From assembly GCA_018398585.1 (NCBI GenBank), contig JAGTTD010000009.1:14141193-14205192 (forward strand): 64,000 bases of DNA, in the 5' to 3' direction. Positions 42,370 through 53,346 of the stretch are shown one piece after another. A model generated the notes under the pieces. It was not told where the DNA came from, ran no database searches, and saw only the letters and a list, made by a program, of their open reading frames with translations. The stretch comes from Simmondsia chinensis. Taxonomy: Eukaryota > Streptophyta > Magnoliopsida > Caryophyllales > Simmondsiaceae. The translations under genes and the position numbers were made by a program. How positions within the stretch are numbered: the first letter of the stretch is position 1; the number at the start of each line of letters is the position of its first letter.

Positions 42370-43459
42370 ACGTCTCCAAACCCACTCCTTGCTTATCCTC
42401 AAGCAAGATTTAGCTCAAACTTAATAAAGGCAGAAAAAAAAAATGATCAAGCATGTAATGGCAAGCATTGCTTGTGAAAATTATTTCTGAACAAATTTGA
42501 AGACGTACTTGAATGTGGAGAATCTTTATGTTTTGTTATTATTACAATAGTTCCTAGTCCAACTCTCATGATTTAAGTCTTTTGACTAGTGAATGAGCTT
42601 AGAACTTCTCTTCCATTTTTCTTATTCCAAACCTTCCAAATTTAAGACAAAAAGGGAAGACAATTAAAGGAATTAAATATCCTAACAAGTTACCCCTAAT
42701 CAATACGTAAATATCAAGGATTCTCTTCTCTCTCTTGTTTTTTTTTTGTTTTCTTTTTCTTTTTTTTTTTAGTAACTCATGATTAGGTATATCTCCCTAA
42801 GACCCATGTAGCAAGTTTTTGGCCGGTGACTCCCATTCCAATTGGCTCAAGACACCAAGTAAAAAGCATTCCTCAGACCGAATGGGTTGAGTCAGAGGAA
42901 TTCACAACCTAGACCGTTACAAGTACATACTTAGTTAAGTGACTTATAGAATTTGATTCTTCTTAAGCTCTTTTTGTGGCTCGTGTTACGAGCTTTTGAC
43001 GGCTAAGGTACCAGGTACCAGGTGTTAAGATACTCCTATAGACTTACTTGCTTGAGACACAGGGACAACGAGAACCAACAAGTCACAGGCATTAATACCC
43101 CCTCTTTTTTGTATCTTTTTCTCGAAAAGAAGTACTCAAGATAAGGAGATAAACTATTGATTTCAACATTATAATGAGTAAAGAGCTTGATTCAAATTCT
43201 TAAATTTATTTCTGCTAGCACAACTTAAAATGAGGAATTATCATAAGATTAAGGGTAAAAAGTAATAATTTCTCCAACTAGTTAAATGATAAAAATATAG
43301 ATTCAAAAGTCAAATCCATGAATAATCTCAATACATTAATACTTTAACCGTCATAGCAAATCTCAAATTTGAAGATTCCATGCTAATCCATGCAAAAAAA
43401 CGTAGCTAATTTAAGCATAAAAATGCTAAAAGGACAATCAAAAGTTTGCACCATACATG
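42370..43459 (-). other. 3' non-coding region of Gypsy-C
   Basis: No gene is seen. It contains T-runs near 42740, and its left end is the minus-strand polypurine tract (42371-42395) preceded by GCTTGAGGATAAGC, a motif common before LTRs of this gypsy group. Confidence 0.6.
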
Positions 43460-45649
43460 TGTTAGGAATAGTATCCTGAAATCCAGATTTATTCTGGATA
43501 TATTATTTTAATAAATAAATAAAATTGAAGTTTCAGTCATTTTTTAGTTAAATTTGTATATTTGAGCATTTATACTGCATGTGATTTTCTTTCGAGAGGC
43601 ATCCATGAGATGGGTGTAGTCCTCAGATTGCAATTTACAAGTTTGTTCGAAGTGGTTTATGAGACTAAGCCACCGATAGACTCGGAATAAATGATATGGA
43701 TTGTTGTTTGAAAGACTCGTAGTCGAAGACAAGTCTGGACCACTTGTATATTAAGACTATAATATGACACTTGAGATGGCTTGTCTTGGTCATGTGGATG
43801 GAGATCCAAAAGTGTTAGGTTACTGTGTATGACACACTGAGTTGGACCATGTGGGCTACTTATTTCTAGACTACTATCGGAGATGAGTGATTCGCATTGT
43901 ACTGTTTGAACGACGACTCTAAATCGTGAGGGTATTCTGGACTTGTGCATGGAATGTTAGTTACTTTGATGTACTATAAGTAAGGTCTAAAACAAATGGC
44001 GGAAATCCCACGTACACTGGGTAGCGGCGTGAAGTGCGACAAGGATCAGAGTATTCAATAGGGAATCTACAGTCTTTCATAAGATACAGATGTCCCCTTA
44101 GTTGATTCGCAAATGTTTGAATGATTCGGAAACTTTGGCCAAAGTATTCCAAGTGTTTGACATTTGGAATTTATACTGTGAATATGTTCAAGTATAAATG
44201 AATTATTCAATGAAGGGCGAGTCGATAACTAATGGAGAAGCTGTGAGAAGGATAATGGTAGTGGTTATATTTATCCTTTGTCATGGACATCTAGTGGAGG
44301 GGTTGTTGTCATCAATACAGTATATTAGGGAGATATTGAATAAATAATTTAAGTCTGGAGTGCAGTGAGATTTTTTTTAGTGGAATTAAGTCTCATTAAA
44401 TGGTAATTAAATTAATATCATAAGATGATTTAATTTAACCCGTTTGGAGCTAGATTTAAATTGTCCCCGGGGGTCCCAACGTAAGCCTCTGTATTTTTTA
44501 CTGCCATTGGAAAAATATTAAAGAATTTATGAGATGAATTATTTATCCATACGATGGGTAAATTAATTTTGCCAAACATTATTCATGAGATGAATAAAAG
44601 TTAAAAATTATAAAATAAAATAATTTTTGAAAATTAAAATTCATAAGATGGATTTTTACATGTGTGAAACAAAGCAAAAAAAAAAAAAAGGGACAAAATT
44701 CACACAGACTCGCGATCCGCGTGAAGTAGATCCAACGAATCAGCGCGTGACACGCCCACTGGGGCAATCCGGGTCACCACGCGGGAACCAATCACGTGCC
44801 ACCACGTGACACTTTGATCAGAGAGAGGCACGATTGGGCCTGTGTACGAAACGACGCGTTTTGCTTGTTGCTTTGAATTAAACGCTGTGTTTTGATATTA
44901 ACTGTGCAATCCTTTTTCGATTTTAATTAGATTTTCTCGCCCCGGAATATTTCTATAAATAGATGGGCTTATTCTGAGGCTTGGCATTCGAGTTCAAAAT
45001 AATTCTTTAGGGTTTCTGAAATTGTTTCGGAGACTCAGTTTAATATTTTTAATTAGTTCGAGGTTATTGCGTAGAAGGTCTCGGGGTCTCGATTTTGAAG
45101 AATATTATTGTCTTTCTGGTTTTCTTTTTATTGGACCAATTTCAGGTATGTTTTTAGTTCTTTTTTCCTTTAGTTTCGCTTTTCTATTTATTTACTGTAT
45201 TTGTTATTATACCTGTTTAAGTTTATGTATTGTCATGAATGTATTAGAGTAAAAGGCTTATAGATCTAAATTAAGAATTTAGATCTGATGATTTAAATTA
45301 TGAATTTAAGTCAGTAGATTTAAAATTAAGAATTTTAAATCAACTCTAGGTTTAGAGTTATGAATTCTAAACTTGTTCCGCTGCGTAATCTTTAGGGAGA
45401 ATTTTTGAAATTCATTCCATAACCGGTATTAGGGCAAAGAGTTTATAGAGATAAACCGATTCCCGGGAACTCTCGCACGTGAGGTGTCACGAAGCATGAC
45501 TCTCCGACCGGGGGCTTAGGTAGAGAGAAGAGTCTCCTATTCTAAGTGTTCTAATAGGTGCCTATTGTTGTGACCATAGTTGAGAACTGTGAACCCAATA
45601 GTCTGCATCAGAGTTTATTTTTCAACAAATTTTTATGCTTTTCCCAAGA
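43460..45649 (+). repeat. 5' LTR of Copia-D
   Basis: 2190 bp, TGTTAGGAATAG ... TTCCCAAGA (partner ends CCAACA). A TATA-like TTCTATAAATAGATG lies at about 44949-44963, so transcription should start near 44985. U3 contains several NNNCAT-RAG-ATGNNN dyads (44425-44660). R/U5 contains four hairpins (45262-45375) and sequence ACTCTCGCACGTGAGGTGTC near 45468. Confidence 0.92.
45262..45375 (+). repeat. four consecutive ~25-nt hairpins in R/U5 of Copia-D
   Basis: Dyads at 45262-45286 (arm AGATCTAAATT, centre AAG), 45290-45312 (arm GATTTAAATT, centre ATG), 45317-45341 (arm GATTTAAAATT, centre AAG) and about 45348-45374 (arm AGGTTTAGAGTT, centre ATG). Arms differ between hairpins, yet each pairs with its partner; the exceptions are G.U on the sense strand. 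The same array is at about 51827-51941 in the 3' LTR. Confidence 0.8.
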
Positions 45650-45651
45650 AT

Positions 45652-45663
45652 TGGTATCAGAGC
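45652..45663 (+). other. primer binding site of Copia-D
   Basis: TGGTATCAGAGC, a perfect initiator-tRNA-Met type site, lies two bases after the 5' LTR. Confidence 0.92.
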
Positions 45664-45769
45664 CAGCCTCTGATTATATTTATAATATACATGACTAGGT
45701 ATAATAAAATTGAAATAAATATATTTGCGATTTAATAAAATAGAGATTTTATTAAGAAGGAAAGTAAGT

Positions 45770-46080
45770 TTAATTTGACGATTTGATTTAAATTGTTTAA
45801 ATCAGTAAAGAATTAATAGTTAATTCAGATTATTATTTGTATTTGTGATTTAAATTATTTGAATCATTAAAGTAACTAATTGTTAACTAGATTGTTTTAA
45901 AATACGATTTAAATTGTTTAAATCTATTAAAAGAATTAATACTTAACTAGATTATTTAAAGTATCGATTTAAATTGTTTAAATCGGTTAAGAGATTTAAT
46001 AGTTAACTAGGTTATTTTTAGTAACTATTTAAATTGTTTAAATCATTAATGAATTAATCGTTAATTCGGAATAACCTATA
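45770..46080 (+). repeat. leader array 1: five ~60-bp units with GATTTAAA/TTTAAATC dyads
   Basis: Units carry GATTTAAATTGTTTAAATC or a near-copy (about 45786, 45851, 45904, 45965, 46024) followed by an AATTAATAGTTAACTAG-type stretch. In the unit at 45851 the right arm is TTTGAATC, which still pairs with GATTTAAA through one G.U. Confidence 0.8.
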
Positions 46081-46129
46081 AATTTGCGATTGTGTTGTTC
46101 ATATAATAAGATTATACGTTCTCAGTCAT

Positions 46130-46330
46130 GATTTACGAAATCAGATAGAATTGATCTAATAAGATTAGATTTAAATATTTTTTATATATATTAGATAAAA
46201 TTGTTCTAATAAGATTAGATTTAAATTTTTTATATATATTGGATAAAGTTGAACTAATGGGATTAGATTTAATTATTTTATATGAAATTGGATAAAATTG
46301 ATTTAATGTGATTAAATTTAATTTATTTTA
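46130..46330 (+). repeat. leader array 2: four ~55-60-bp units
   Basis: Units share GATAAAATTGATCTAATA, then AGATTAGATTTAAAT and a TATATATAT run, at about 46139, 46190, 46243 and 46290, with progressive decay. Confidence 0.75.
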
Positions 46331-46515
46331 AAATTAAATATTTTAATTTTAAAATTTAAAAAAAAAATTTCTGACGCATTTTGTCAGCGTCAGGCTGAAG
46401 CTGACGTTAGCAATGGTAATTTTTAAAAAAAAAGTTTAAAATTTTTTTTGGGACGTAAAGACGTCAAGACTGATTTACATAATAATTAAGTTAATTATTT
46501 TATTAATTAATTTCC

Positions 46516-47042
46516 TTTTAGAATGAGATTCTAAATTAAATTATGAGATAATTTAAGTTATAAATCGGTGTATTTTAAATAAAAGTTATTTGAAATTATT
46601 TTAGAATAAGATTCTAAAATAGACTATAAGATAGTCTAAGTTAACTTTAATTTTATAATAAAAGTTAAATTTTGTTACTTAAATTTTAGAATAAGATTCT
46701 AAACTAGACTATTGGATAGTCTAAGTTTGTTTAATTTTAGAATAGAATTCTAAAATAGACTATGGGATAGTCTAAGCACAAATCGCTACTGTTTTAAATA
46801 AAATTATTTTAATTTGATTTTGGAATTAGATTTTGAAAAGTAGATTATGCGATAATCTAAATTAAATATTGATATTGTTTTAATTAAAATTAATTAATTA
46901 ATTGATTGGTTTTAAAATGGAATTTCTAATGCGAGATTATAAGATAATCTATGCTTGAAAACGATAGTGTTTTTGAATAAATTAATTGATTAATTTTGGT
47001 TGATTTTAGAATGAGATTCTAAAGGGGATTATGAGATAATCC
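46516..47042 (+). repeat. leader array 3: about seven units of paired hairpins with a 3-nt centre
   Basis: Each unit holds hairpin A (TTTTAGAAT-RAG-ATTCTAAA) and hairpin B (for example TAGACTAT-AAG-ATAGTCTA). B arms: AAATTAT/ATAATTT (46535-46555), GACTAT/ATAGTC (46620, 46705, 46756), AGATTAT/ATAATCT (46841, 46934), GGATTAT/ATAATCC (47026). Changes in one arm are matched in the other. Hairpin A is clear at 46516, 46598, 46683, 46733 and 47004. Confidence 0.82.
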
Positions 47043-47659
47043 AGGTTATAAATGCAAGTTAATTAAAAATCACTAGTTATAAAAATCAAGTGGGAGCGAG
47101 TTTTCAATTGTTGTAACCTCACGGTCTCCATTATCGGTCTAACAGTATAGTGGATCGATAGACCTCCCTGCGGAGGATGTCGGTTTGCAGATTACAGGGT
47201 TAGACTTCTTTAGGATAGACCAAAGTGCAGAGAAGCGATGCGACCACACTGCCGTGGATTATTTTGTGTATTTGTATGGAGGTTTAGGTAATGGTTTACA
47301 CTTGACTAGTGTGATGCATTAGCCTCCCCGAGGAGCTCTGTTGTGTCATGTTAGAGACTAAGGCAAAGTGGTGAGTTAATCATGTTTAGTAAGAGTTACA
47401 AGAAAAACAGGTTAAGTGAGAATAGTTCTCACCTGAACTAACTTCGTGCGACCCCGCTGCCGGGGAGTAAGGAGTGGTGTGTTTGGGTCATCATTGTATG
47501 CATGATAGTACAGTTCGGTGGATATCTGACTTATTGTGTATGCTAAATTGAAAGAATATATATATCACTGCATTATACATGACTCATATAAGAAAGTTAC
47601 ACGATTGTTTGCATTTACAGTAATATTTTATATGGATACGGCTAGGGAACTTCACTTGA
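47043..47659 (+). other. rest of Copia-D leader / deleted gag region
   Basis: No recognisable gag. The stretch contains two CTGCCG(T/G)GG words (47252, 47459), AATAGTTCTCACCTGAACTA and a short TA run near 47560. Just before 47660 ACCAAATTACTTTGCCTTG may be a gag remnant. Confidence 0.5.
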
Positions 47660-48060
47660 TTGCGAATACATAATGTACTCACTAAACCAAATTACTTTGC
47701 CTTGAAAAATAAGTTAGACTTGATTATTACTCACAAGGGACCTACTAGAAAGAAAGGAAAGGATAAGGTTGTTATTGTAGCAATCAAATCCATAAGGAAG
47801 TCAACAAAAGAAAAGTGTTTCTTTTGCAAGAAAACAAGGCCACTGGAAAAGAAACTATACTAAGTACATAGCTACTCTTTCCACAAAGACTGCTAAGCCA
47901 TCTGGTAAAGGTATATTGATATCTCACTCAGTTGAGTCATGCGTAGTTAAGAGTCCCCCAATTTCCTGGTGGGTGGACTCAGGTTCAACTGACCATATCT
48001 GTAATATGTTACAGGAGCTCAAGCTAGGCTCAAGGCTACACGATGGGTGTTGTACCTGAT
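47660..48060 (+). pseudogene. Copia-D gag end, zinc knuckle and protease start
   Basis: KCFFCKKT begins a CCHC knuckle; a one-base shift then hides the GHWKRNY part. The protease box about 130 bp on reads SWWVDSGSTDHICNML (about 47966-48010), with the catalytic DSG intact. Confidence 0.78.
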
Positions 48061-48372
48061 GGTCAGGGACAGTACAATAACGGTGGTCTTAAGTGTGGGA
48101 GATGTTAGCTTAGACTTTTGTAATAGAGTTTTGTTTTAAAAAAATTGTTTATTTAAACCTTCTCTGCACAGGAATTTGATTTCTATGTCTTGTTTTGTGA
48201 ATAATTGTTATTCAATTGATTTTGATAATGAAGATTTTAATACGAGAAATAAATTGTTTATTTGCAAATGTACATGAATCAATTGTTTATTCATGATATT
48301 TTCTTATCAAAACCATGGTAATTGTTTAAATGAATTTAACATAAGTTCACTTGTTCAATCTTCTAAAAGAAA
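48061..48372 (+). pseudogene. Copia-D protease to pre-integrase relic
   Basis: Scattered in-frame pieces (RNLISMSCFVNNCYSIDF, SQNHGNC-like near 48308) correspond to the protease C-terminus and following region, with several stops. Confidence 0.5.
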
Positions 48373-48830
48373 ACACCCTGAATGTGATATTGCCTACACA
48401 TGGTACCAACGTCTAGGTCACACTAATTCAAACAGGATCCAAAGACTGGTGTAAGATAGACTGATAGAGGCTTTGGACTTGAGGTCATTACCAGTCTGTA
48501 AATCCTGCATAGAAAGAAAGATAACCAAGTCTGTCTTTAAGAGTAAAGGCAACAGGGTTGGTGGCTTGCTTGAGCCGGTTCACATCGATGTATGTGGACC
48601 AATATGTGTTCAGGCAAGAGGTGGGTATGAGTACTTATTCATGTTTAGTGATGATTACACAAGGCATGGACATGTTTACCTAATCAGACATTAATCGGAC
48701 TCTTTTGAAAAGTTCAAAGAGTACAAAGCTGAAGTTGAAAAGCAATTAGGTAAACAAGTTAAATCACTGCGATTAGATCGAGGTGGTGAATATTTTCGGG
48801 TGAGTTTTTGGATTTTCAAACTGCAAAATG
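48373..48830 (+). pseudogene. Copia-D pre-integrase and integrase
   Basis: TWYQRLGHTNSNRIQRL, then the frame 48473-48694 LRSLPVCKSCIERKITKSVF, VHIDVCGPICVQARGGYEYL, MFSDDYTRHGHVYLI. After a stop, FKEYKAEVEKQLGKQVKSLR then LDRGGEYF gives the second Asp. The Glu part is missing or scrambled after 48830. Confidence 0.82.
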
Positions 48831-49056
48831 AGATGAGATCTCAGCCTTCTGCTCCTGTTAGACTGTAGCAGAATGGTGTTACAAATAAAAGGAACAAGGA
48901 CGGTTTTTTCTACAGTTTTGATTTAAAATGTCTTTTGTAAGTATAATGCAAAATACTTAGAGAAGGATTTTGCAAGTAAGCTACAAAATTGAAAACAAAA
49001 TAGTATTAAAGGAAAATGACAATAATTCTAAACAGCTACACACAACTTAAGTTATA
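48831..49056 (+). other. scrambled integrase-RT linker of Copia-D
   Basis: No clear frame; only TVAEWCYK-like traces of the integrase Glu region near 48860. Confidence 0.4.
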
Positions 49057-49500
49057 GTGGGAGCATTAGATGCGTCTACTAATAGGAACAAGAATGTTGA
49101 AGATACACGAAAGCTTAGGTGTAGTGGGAGGATTGTCAAGACACCTGACAGATTCATAGCGGGGGCCTTAGTGGTTGACCGTGGTATTGAATCTGATCCT
49201 TTGACCCACAATGAAGCAATAAAGTGTTCTAGTTTTGTGCAATCTGTTGCTCAAATCATGCGTGTCCAACCGACATTAAAAGAAAGTAGTGACTTTCTTG
49301 GCATTGTATGTCAACGATATACTACTCATTGAGAATGATGTAGGGGTGTCGTTAGCTGTAAAGACTTGGTTGTCCTGATAGCTCAATATGAAAGACATAG
49401 GAGATGCCAGCTCTACTCTTAGGATTAAGCTTCTGCGAGGTCGTAAGAGTGGGATGTTGGGTCTTTCTTTAGCCACTTAAATTGACAAGATGTTGTCAAG
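49057..49500 (+). pseudogene. Copia-D RT, internally deleted
   Basis: RKLRCSGRIVKTPDRFI and DPLTHNEAIKCSS mark the start of the RT region. It then jumps to the catalytic box YVNDILLIEND (about 49308), in which the first Asp of YVDD is Asn, followed by NMKDIGDASSTLRIKLLRGR. About two thirds of RT between these points is absent. Confidence 0.78.
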
Positions 49501-50000
49501 GTATAGCACGGAGTCCCTATCTCTTTTGAGTAGTGTTCAAGGACACCTCAATAGTAGGAGCAATTGAGGAATATTCCATATGCTTTGGCAGTGGGAGCCT
49601 CAGGTATGCCATGTTGTGCACGAGACTTGATGTCTGCCATGCTATGGGATAGTATGCAGATGTTAGTCTAATTTGGGTGCAATGGACTAAGTGGCAGTAA
49701 AATATTTTCTCTAGTTCTTGAGAAGAACTAGGGATCCTATGTTGATCTTTCAAGGTGATGAGCTGGTTCTAGTTGGTAATATAGATTTAAGATTTCCAGT
49801 CAGATTAATATGATAGACGTTCGACATCTAAGTATGTCTTTACCCTTGGAGTGGGAGCCATTAGTGAGGGGAATGTCAAGCAGTATTGTATTGCTGATTT
49901 CACAATAGAGTGATTGTGCTCACTAAGAGTTAGGCTCAGTAGATTTTTGGTTCAAATTTATAAAGGGTGAGTATGGACTTTGTCATAAATTGGATTTAGA
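49501..50000 (+). pseudogene. Copia-D RNase H remnants
   Basis: Pieces across frames (MLCTRLDVCHAMG near 49606, PMLIFQGDELVLVG near 49735, CIADFTIE near 49888) follow the order of a copia RNase H. It is heavily broken. Confidence 0.6.
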
Positions 50001-50013
50001 ACAAGTGGAAGAT

Positions 50014-52214
50014 TGTTAGAAACAGTGTCCTGAAATACAAATTTATTCTGGATATATTATTTTAATAAATAAATAAAATTGAAGTTCCAGTCGTTTTCTA
50101 GTTAAATTTGTGTATTTGAGCATTTATACTGCATGTGATTTTCTTTCGAGAGGCATCCATGAGATGGGCCTAGTCCTCAGACTGCAATTTACAAGTTTGT
50201 TCTAAGTGGTTTATAAGACTAAGCCACAGATAGACTTGGAACAAATGATATGGATTGTTGTTTGAAAGACTCGTAGTCGAAGACAAGTCTGGACCACTTG
50301 TATGTTAAGACTATAACGTGACACTTTAGATGGCTTGTCTTGGTCATGTGGATGGAGATCCAAAAGTGTTAGGTTAGTGTGTATGACACACTAAGTTGGA
50401 CCATGTGGGTTACTTATTTCTAGACTACTATCGGAGATGAGTGATTCGCATTGTACTGTTTGAACAACGACTCTAAATCCTGAGGGTATTCTGGACTTGT
50501 GCATAGAATGTTAGTTACTTTGGTGTACTATAAGTAAGGTCTAAAACGAATGACTGAAATCCCACGTACACTGGGTAGCGGCGTGAAGTGTGACAAGGAT
50601 CAGGGTATTCAATAGGGAATCTACAGTCTTTTATAAGATACAGATATCCCCTTAATTGATTCGCAAATGTTTGAATGATTCAGAAACTTTGGCCAAAGTA
50701 TTCCAAGTGTTTGACATTTGGAATTTATACTGTGAATATGTTCAAGTATAAATGAATTATTCAGTGAAGGGCGAGTCGGTAACTAATGGAGAAGCTGTGA
50801 GAAGGATAATGGTAGTGGTTATATTTATCCTTTGTCATGGACATCTAGTGGAGGGGTTGTTGTCATCAATACAGTATATTAGGGAGATATTGAATAAATA
50901 ATTTAAGTCTGGAGTGCAGTGAGATTTATTTAGTAGAATTAAGTCTCATTAAATGGCAATTAAATTAATATCATGAGATGATTTAATTTAACCCGTTTGG
51001 AGCTAGATTTAAATTGTCCCCGGGGTCCCTACGTAAGCCTCTGTATTTTTTACTGCCATTGAAAAAATATTAAAGAATTCATAAGATGAATTATTTATCC
51101 ATACGATTGGTAAATTAATTTTGCCAAACATTATTCATGAGATGAATAAAAGTTAAAAATTATAACATAAAATAATTTTTGAAAATTAAAATTCATAAAA
51201 TGAATTTTTACATGTGCGAAACAAAGCAAAAAAAAAAAAGGGACAAATTTCGCACAGACTCGCGATCCGAGTGAAGTAGATCCAACTAATCAGAGCGTGA
51301 CACGCCCACTGGGGCAATCCGGGTCACCACGCGGGAACCAATCACGTGCCGCCACGTGTCACTTTGATCAGAGAGAGGAGCGAATGGGCCTGTGTACGAA
51401 ACGACGCGTTTTGCTTGTTGCTTTGAATTAAACGCTGCGTTTTGATATTAACTGTGCAATCTTTTTTCGATTTTAATTAGATTTTCTTGCCCCGGAATAT
51501 TTCTATAAATAGAGGGGCCTATTCTGAGGTTTGGCATTCGAGTTCAAAATAATTCTTTAGGATTTCTGAAATTGTTTCGGAGACTCAGTTTAATATTTTT
51601 CGGAGCCCACCCTCCGGGCAGTTCGAGGTTATTGCGTAGAAGGTCTCGGGGACTCGATTTTGAAGAATATTATTGTCTTTCTAGTTTTCTTTTCATTGGA
51701 GCAATTCCAGGTATGTTTTTCTTTCCTTTTCCCTTTAGTTTCGCTTTTCTATTTATTTACTGTATTTGTTATTATACCTGTTTAGGTTTATGTATTGTTA
51801 TGAATGTATTAGGGTAAAAGGCTTGCAGATCTAAATTAATAATTTAGATTTGATGATTTAAATTATGAATTTAAGTCAGTAGATTTAAAATTAGGAATTT
51901 TAAATCAACTCTAGGTTTAGAGTTATGAATTCTAAACTTGTTCCGCCGCGTAATCTTTAGGGAGAATTTTTGAAATTCATTCCATAACCGGTATTAGGGC
52001 AAAGGGTTTATAGAAATAAACCGATTCCTGGGAACTCTCGCACGTGAGGTGTCACGAAACGTGACTCTCCGACCGGGGGCTTAGGTAGAGAGAAGAGTTT
52101 CCTATTCTAAGTACTCTAATAGGTGCCTATTGTTGTGACTATAGTTGAGAACTGTGGACCCAATAGTCGGCATCAGAGTTTATTTTTTAACAAAGTTTTA
52201 TGCTTTTCCCAACA
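50014..52214 (+). repeat. 3' LTR of Copia-D
   Basis: 2201 bp, TGTTAGAAACAG ... TTTTCCCAACA, aligning end to end with the 5' LTR. One local difference is an extra CGGAGCCCACCCTCCGGGCA near 51600 (itself a hairpin), where the 5' LTR has AATTA. Confidence 0.92.
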
Positions 52215-52219
52215 ACATG

Positions 52220-53163
52220 CCATCCCCAAATCTGAACCTTGAATTGTCCTCAATGCAAAACAACAAAAGGAAATACAGGTAAAGAAAGGAAAGAGACGAC
52301 CTAAAGTACGGTATATTCAGCTATGCAAGGTGAGCAAATCCAAAAAGGGAAGACAGAACTAGCGAGAAGCAAAAGAAGGCATAGAAGACAGAACACTAAA
52401 AAAAACTTATTTGCAGCATTAGAAATATGGACCATACAAGTGTTTAGTACAAGCGAATCAAAGTAAACATGAAAGGGATAATAAAAGGATCAGCAAATGA
52501 ATGAGAGTTCAGTCTAAGAAATTGATTAAAACACACAACAAATATGAAAGTAGGTTGAGTTGCCTCCCAATAGCGCTAAGTTTGACTTCTTCAGCTGGAA
52601 GCAATGTAGAGCGTAATTTCAACCAAAATCAGAGGCAATATCTGTGATAGAATTCAGGTTGAGCCTGTAGGGACGATCCCCAAACCCAACAGCGTTTCTA
52701 AACCTGTGAGTATCAAGGAGGAAAACATTATCAGTATCAGGGTCTCGAATCTATATCCTACCAAGTTTAGGTGATGACACATAGTTATTAATATAGATAG
52801 GGACATTACTCTAATAAGCATTTTTAATAGAATCGGGCATATTTAATTCTACCAAAGTGTCAATACCATCAATCCTGTAGCACTCTAGCTCGTCCTCTAT
52901 CTCAGGGTGTCGAACAATGTTAGAGACCTTTAATTTTCCCTTGAGGCTTCCAAAAGAAACCTCCAACACTCACATCCTATAGTGAATCACAACATTTTCC
53001 GTTGCTAGGAATGGTCGGCCTAGAATAATAGCAGTTTGTTCTTCTTCCTAGGAACAAGGTCCATATCTAAGACAAGAAGATCAACAGGGAAGAAAAACTT
53101 GTCAACCTTGACAAGTACATCCTCCACTACACCACGAGGTACACACTCTGTCCTATCGGCCAA
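52220..53163 (-). pseudogene. Gypsy-C region after protease, no polymerase
   Basis: Minus-strand pieces: continuation of the protease (LADRTECVPRGVVEDVLVKV), a PFLATENVVIHY-like stretch, then VSFGSLKGKLKVSNIV, ELECYRIDGIDTLVELN, and an end near 52560 with GGGAGGCAACTCAACC. The last motif follows the integrase in the Athila-like element at 3940, so the polymerase block appears to be deleted here. 52220-52550 is non-coding. Confidence 0.65.
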
Positions 53164-53346
53164 CTAAAGTGTAACACTAGTTGGCTTAAGGTTTCCTATA
53201 CCCAATTCCTGAAATGCTGAGTAAGGAACGAGGTTGAAGCTCACTCCTAGGTCTAGAAGGGCCCAACTAGTGTACTGCTCCCCGATGACACACGAGACCA
53301 TAAAGGCCCTGAGATATCTGAACTTGGGCGGGGCGCTTGTCTCCAT
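53164..53346 (-). pseudogene. Gypsy-C aspartic protease
   Basis: KFRYLRAFMVSCVIGEQYTS then WALLDLGVSFNLVPYSAFQE and LGIGNLKPTSVTL is a gypsy retropepsin; the active site is DLGVS, close to the DLGAS of the Athila-like element at 55. Confidence 0.78.

Larger units (their letters stand above)
43460..52214 (+). mobile_element. Ty1/copia element Copia-D with long LTRs and hairpin-rich leader
   Basis: LTRs 43460-45649 and 50014-52214 (about 2.2 kb), perfect 5-bp duplication ACATG (43455-43459 and 52215-52219), primer site TGGTATCAGAGC at 45652-45663 and purine tract ACAAGTGGAAGAT before the 3' LTR. The interior has a ~2-kb AT-rich leader with repeat arrays, then remnants of zinc knuckle, protease, integrase, RT and RNase H. 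Most of gag and the first two thirds of RT are deleted. It inserted into Gypsy-C. Confidence 0.93.

Noticed and set aside
45770..47042. Regular repeats that might suggest a CRISPR-like array
   Set aside because: Eukaryotic retroelement leader, no constant-length repeats with unique spacers, no cas genes; the units are decayed tandem repeats with hairpins.
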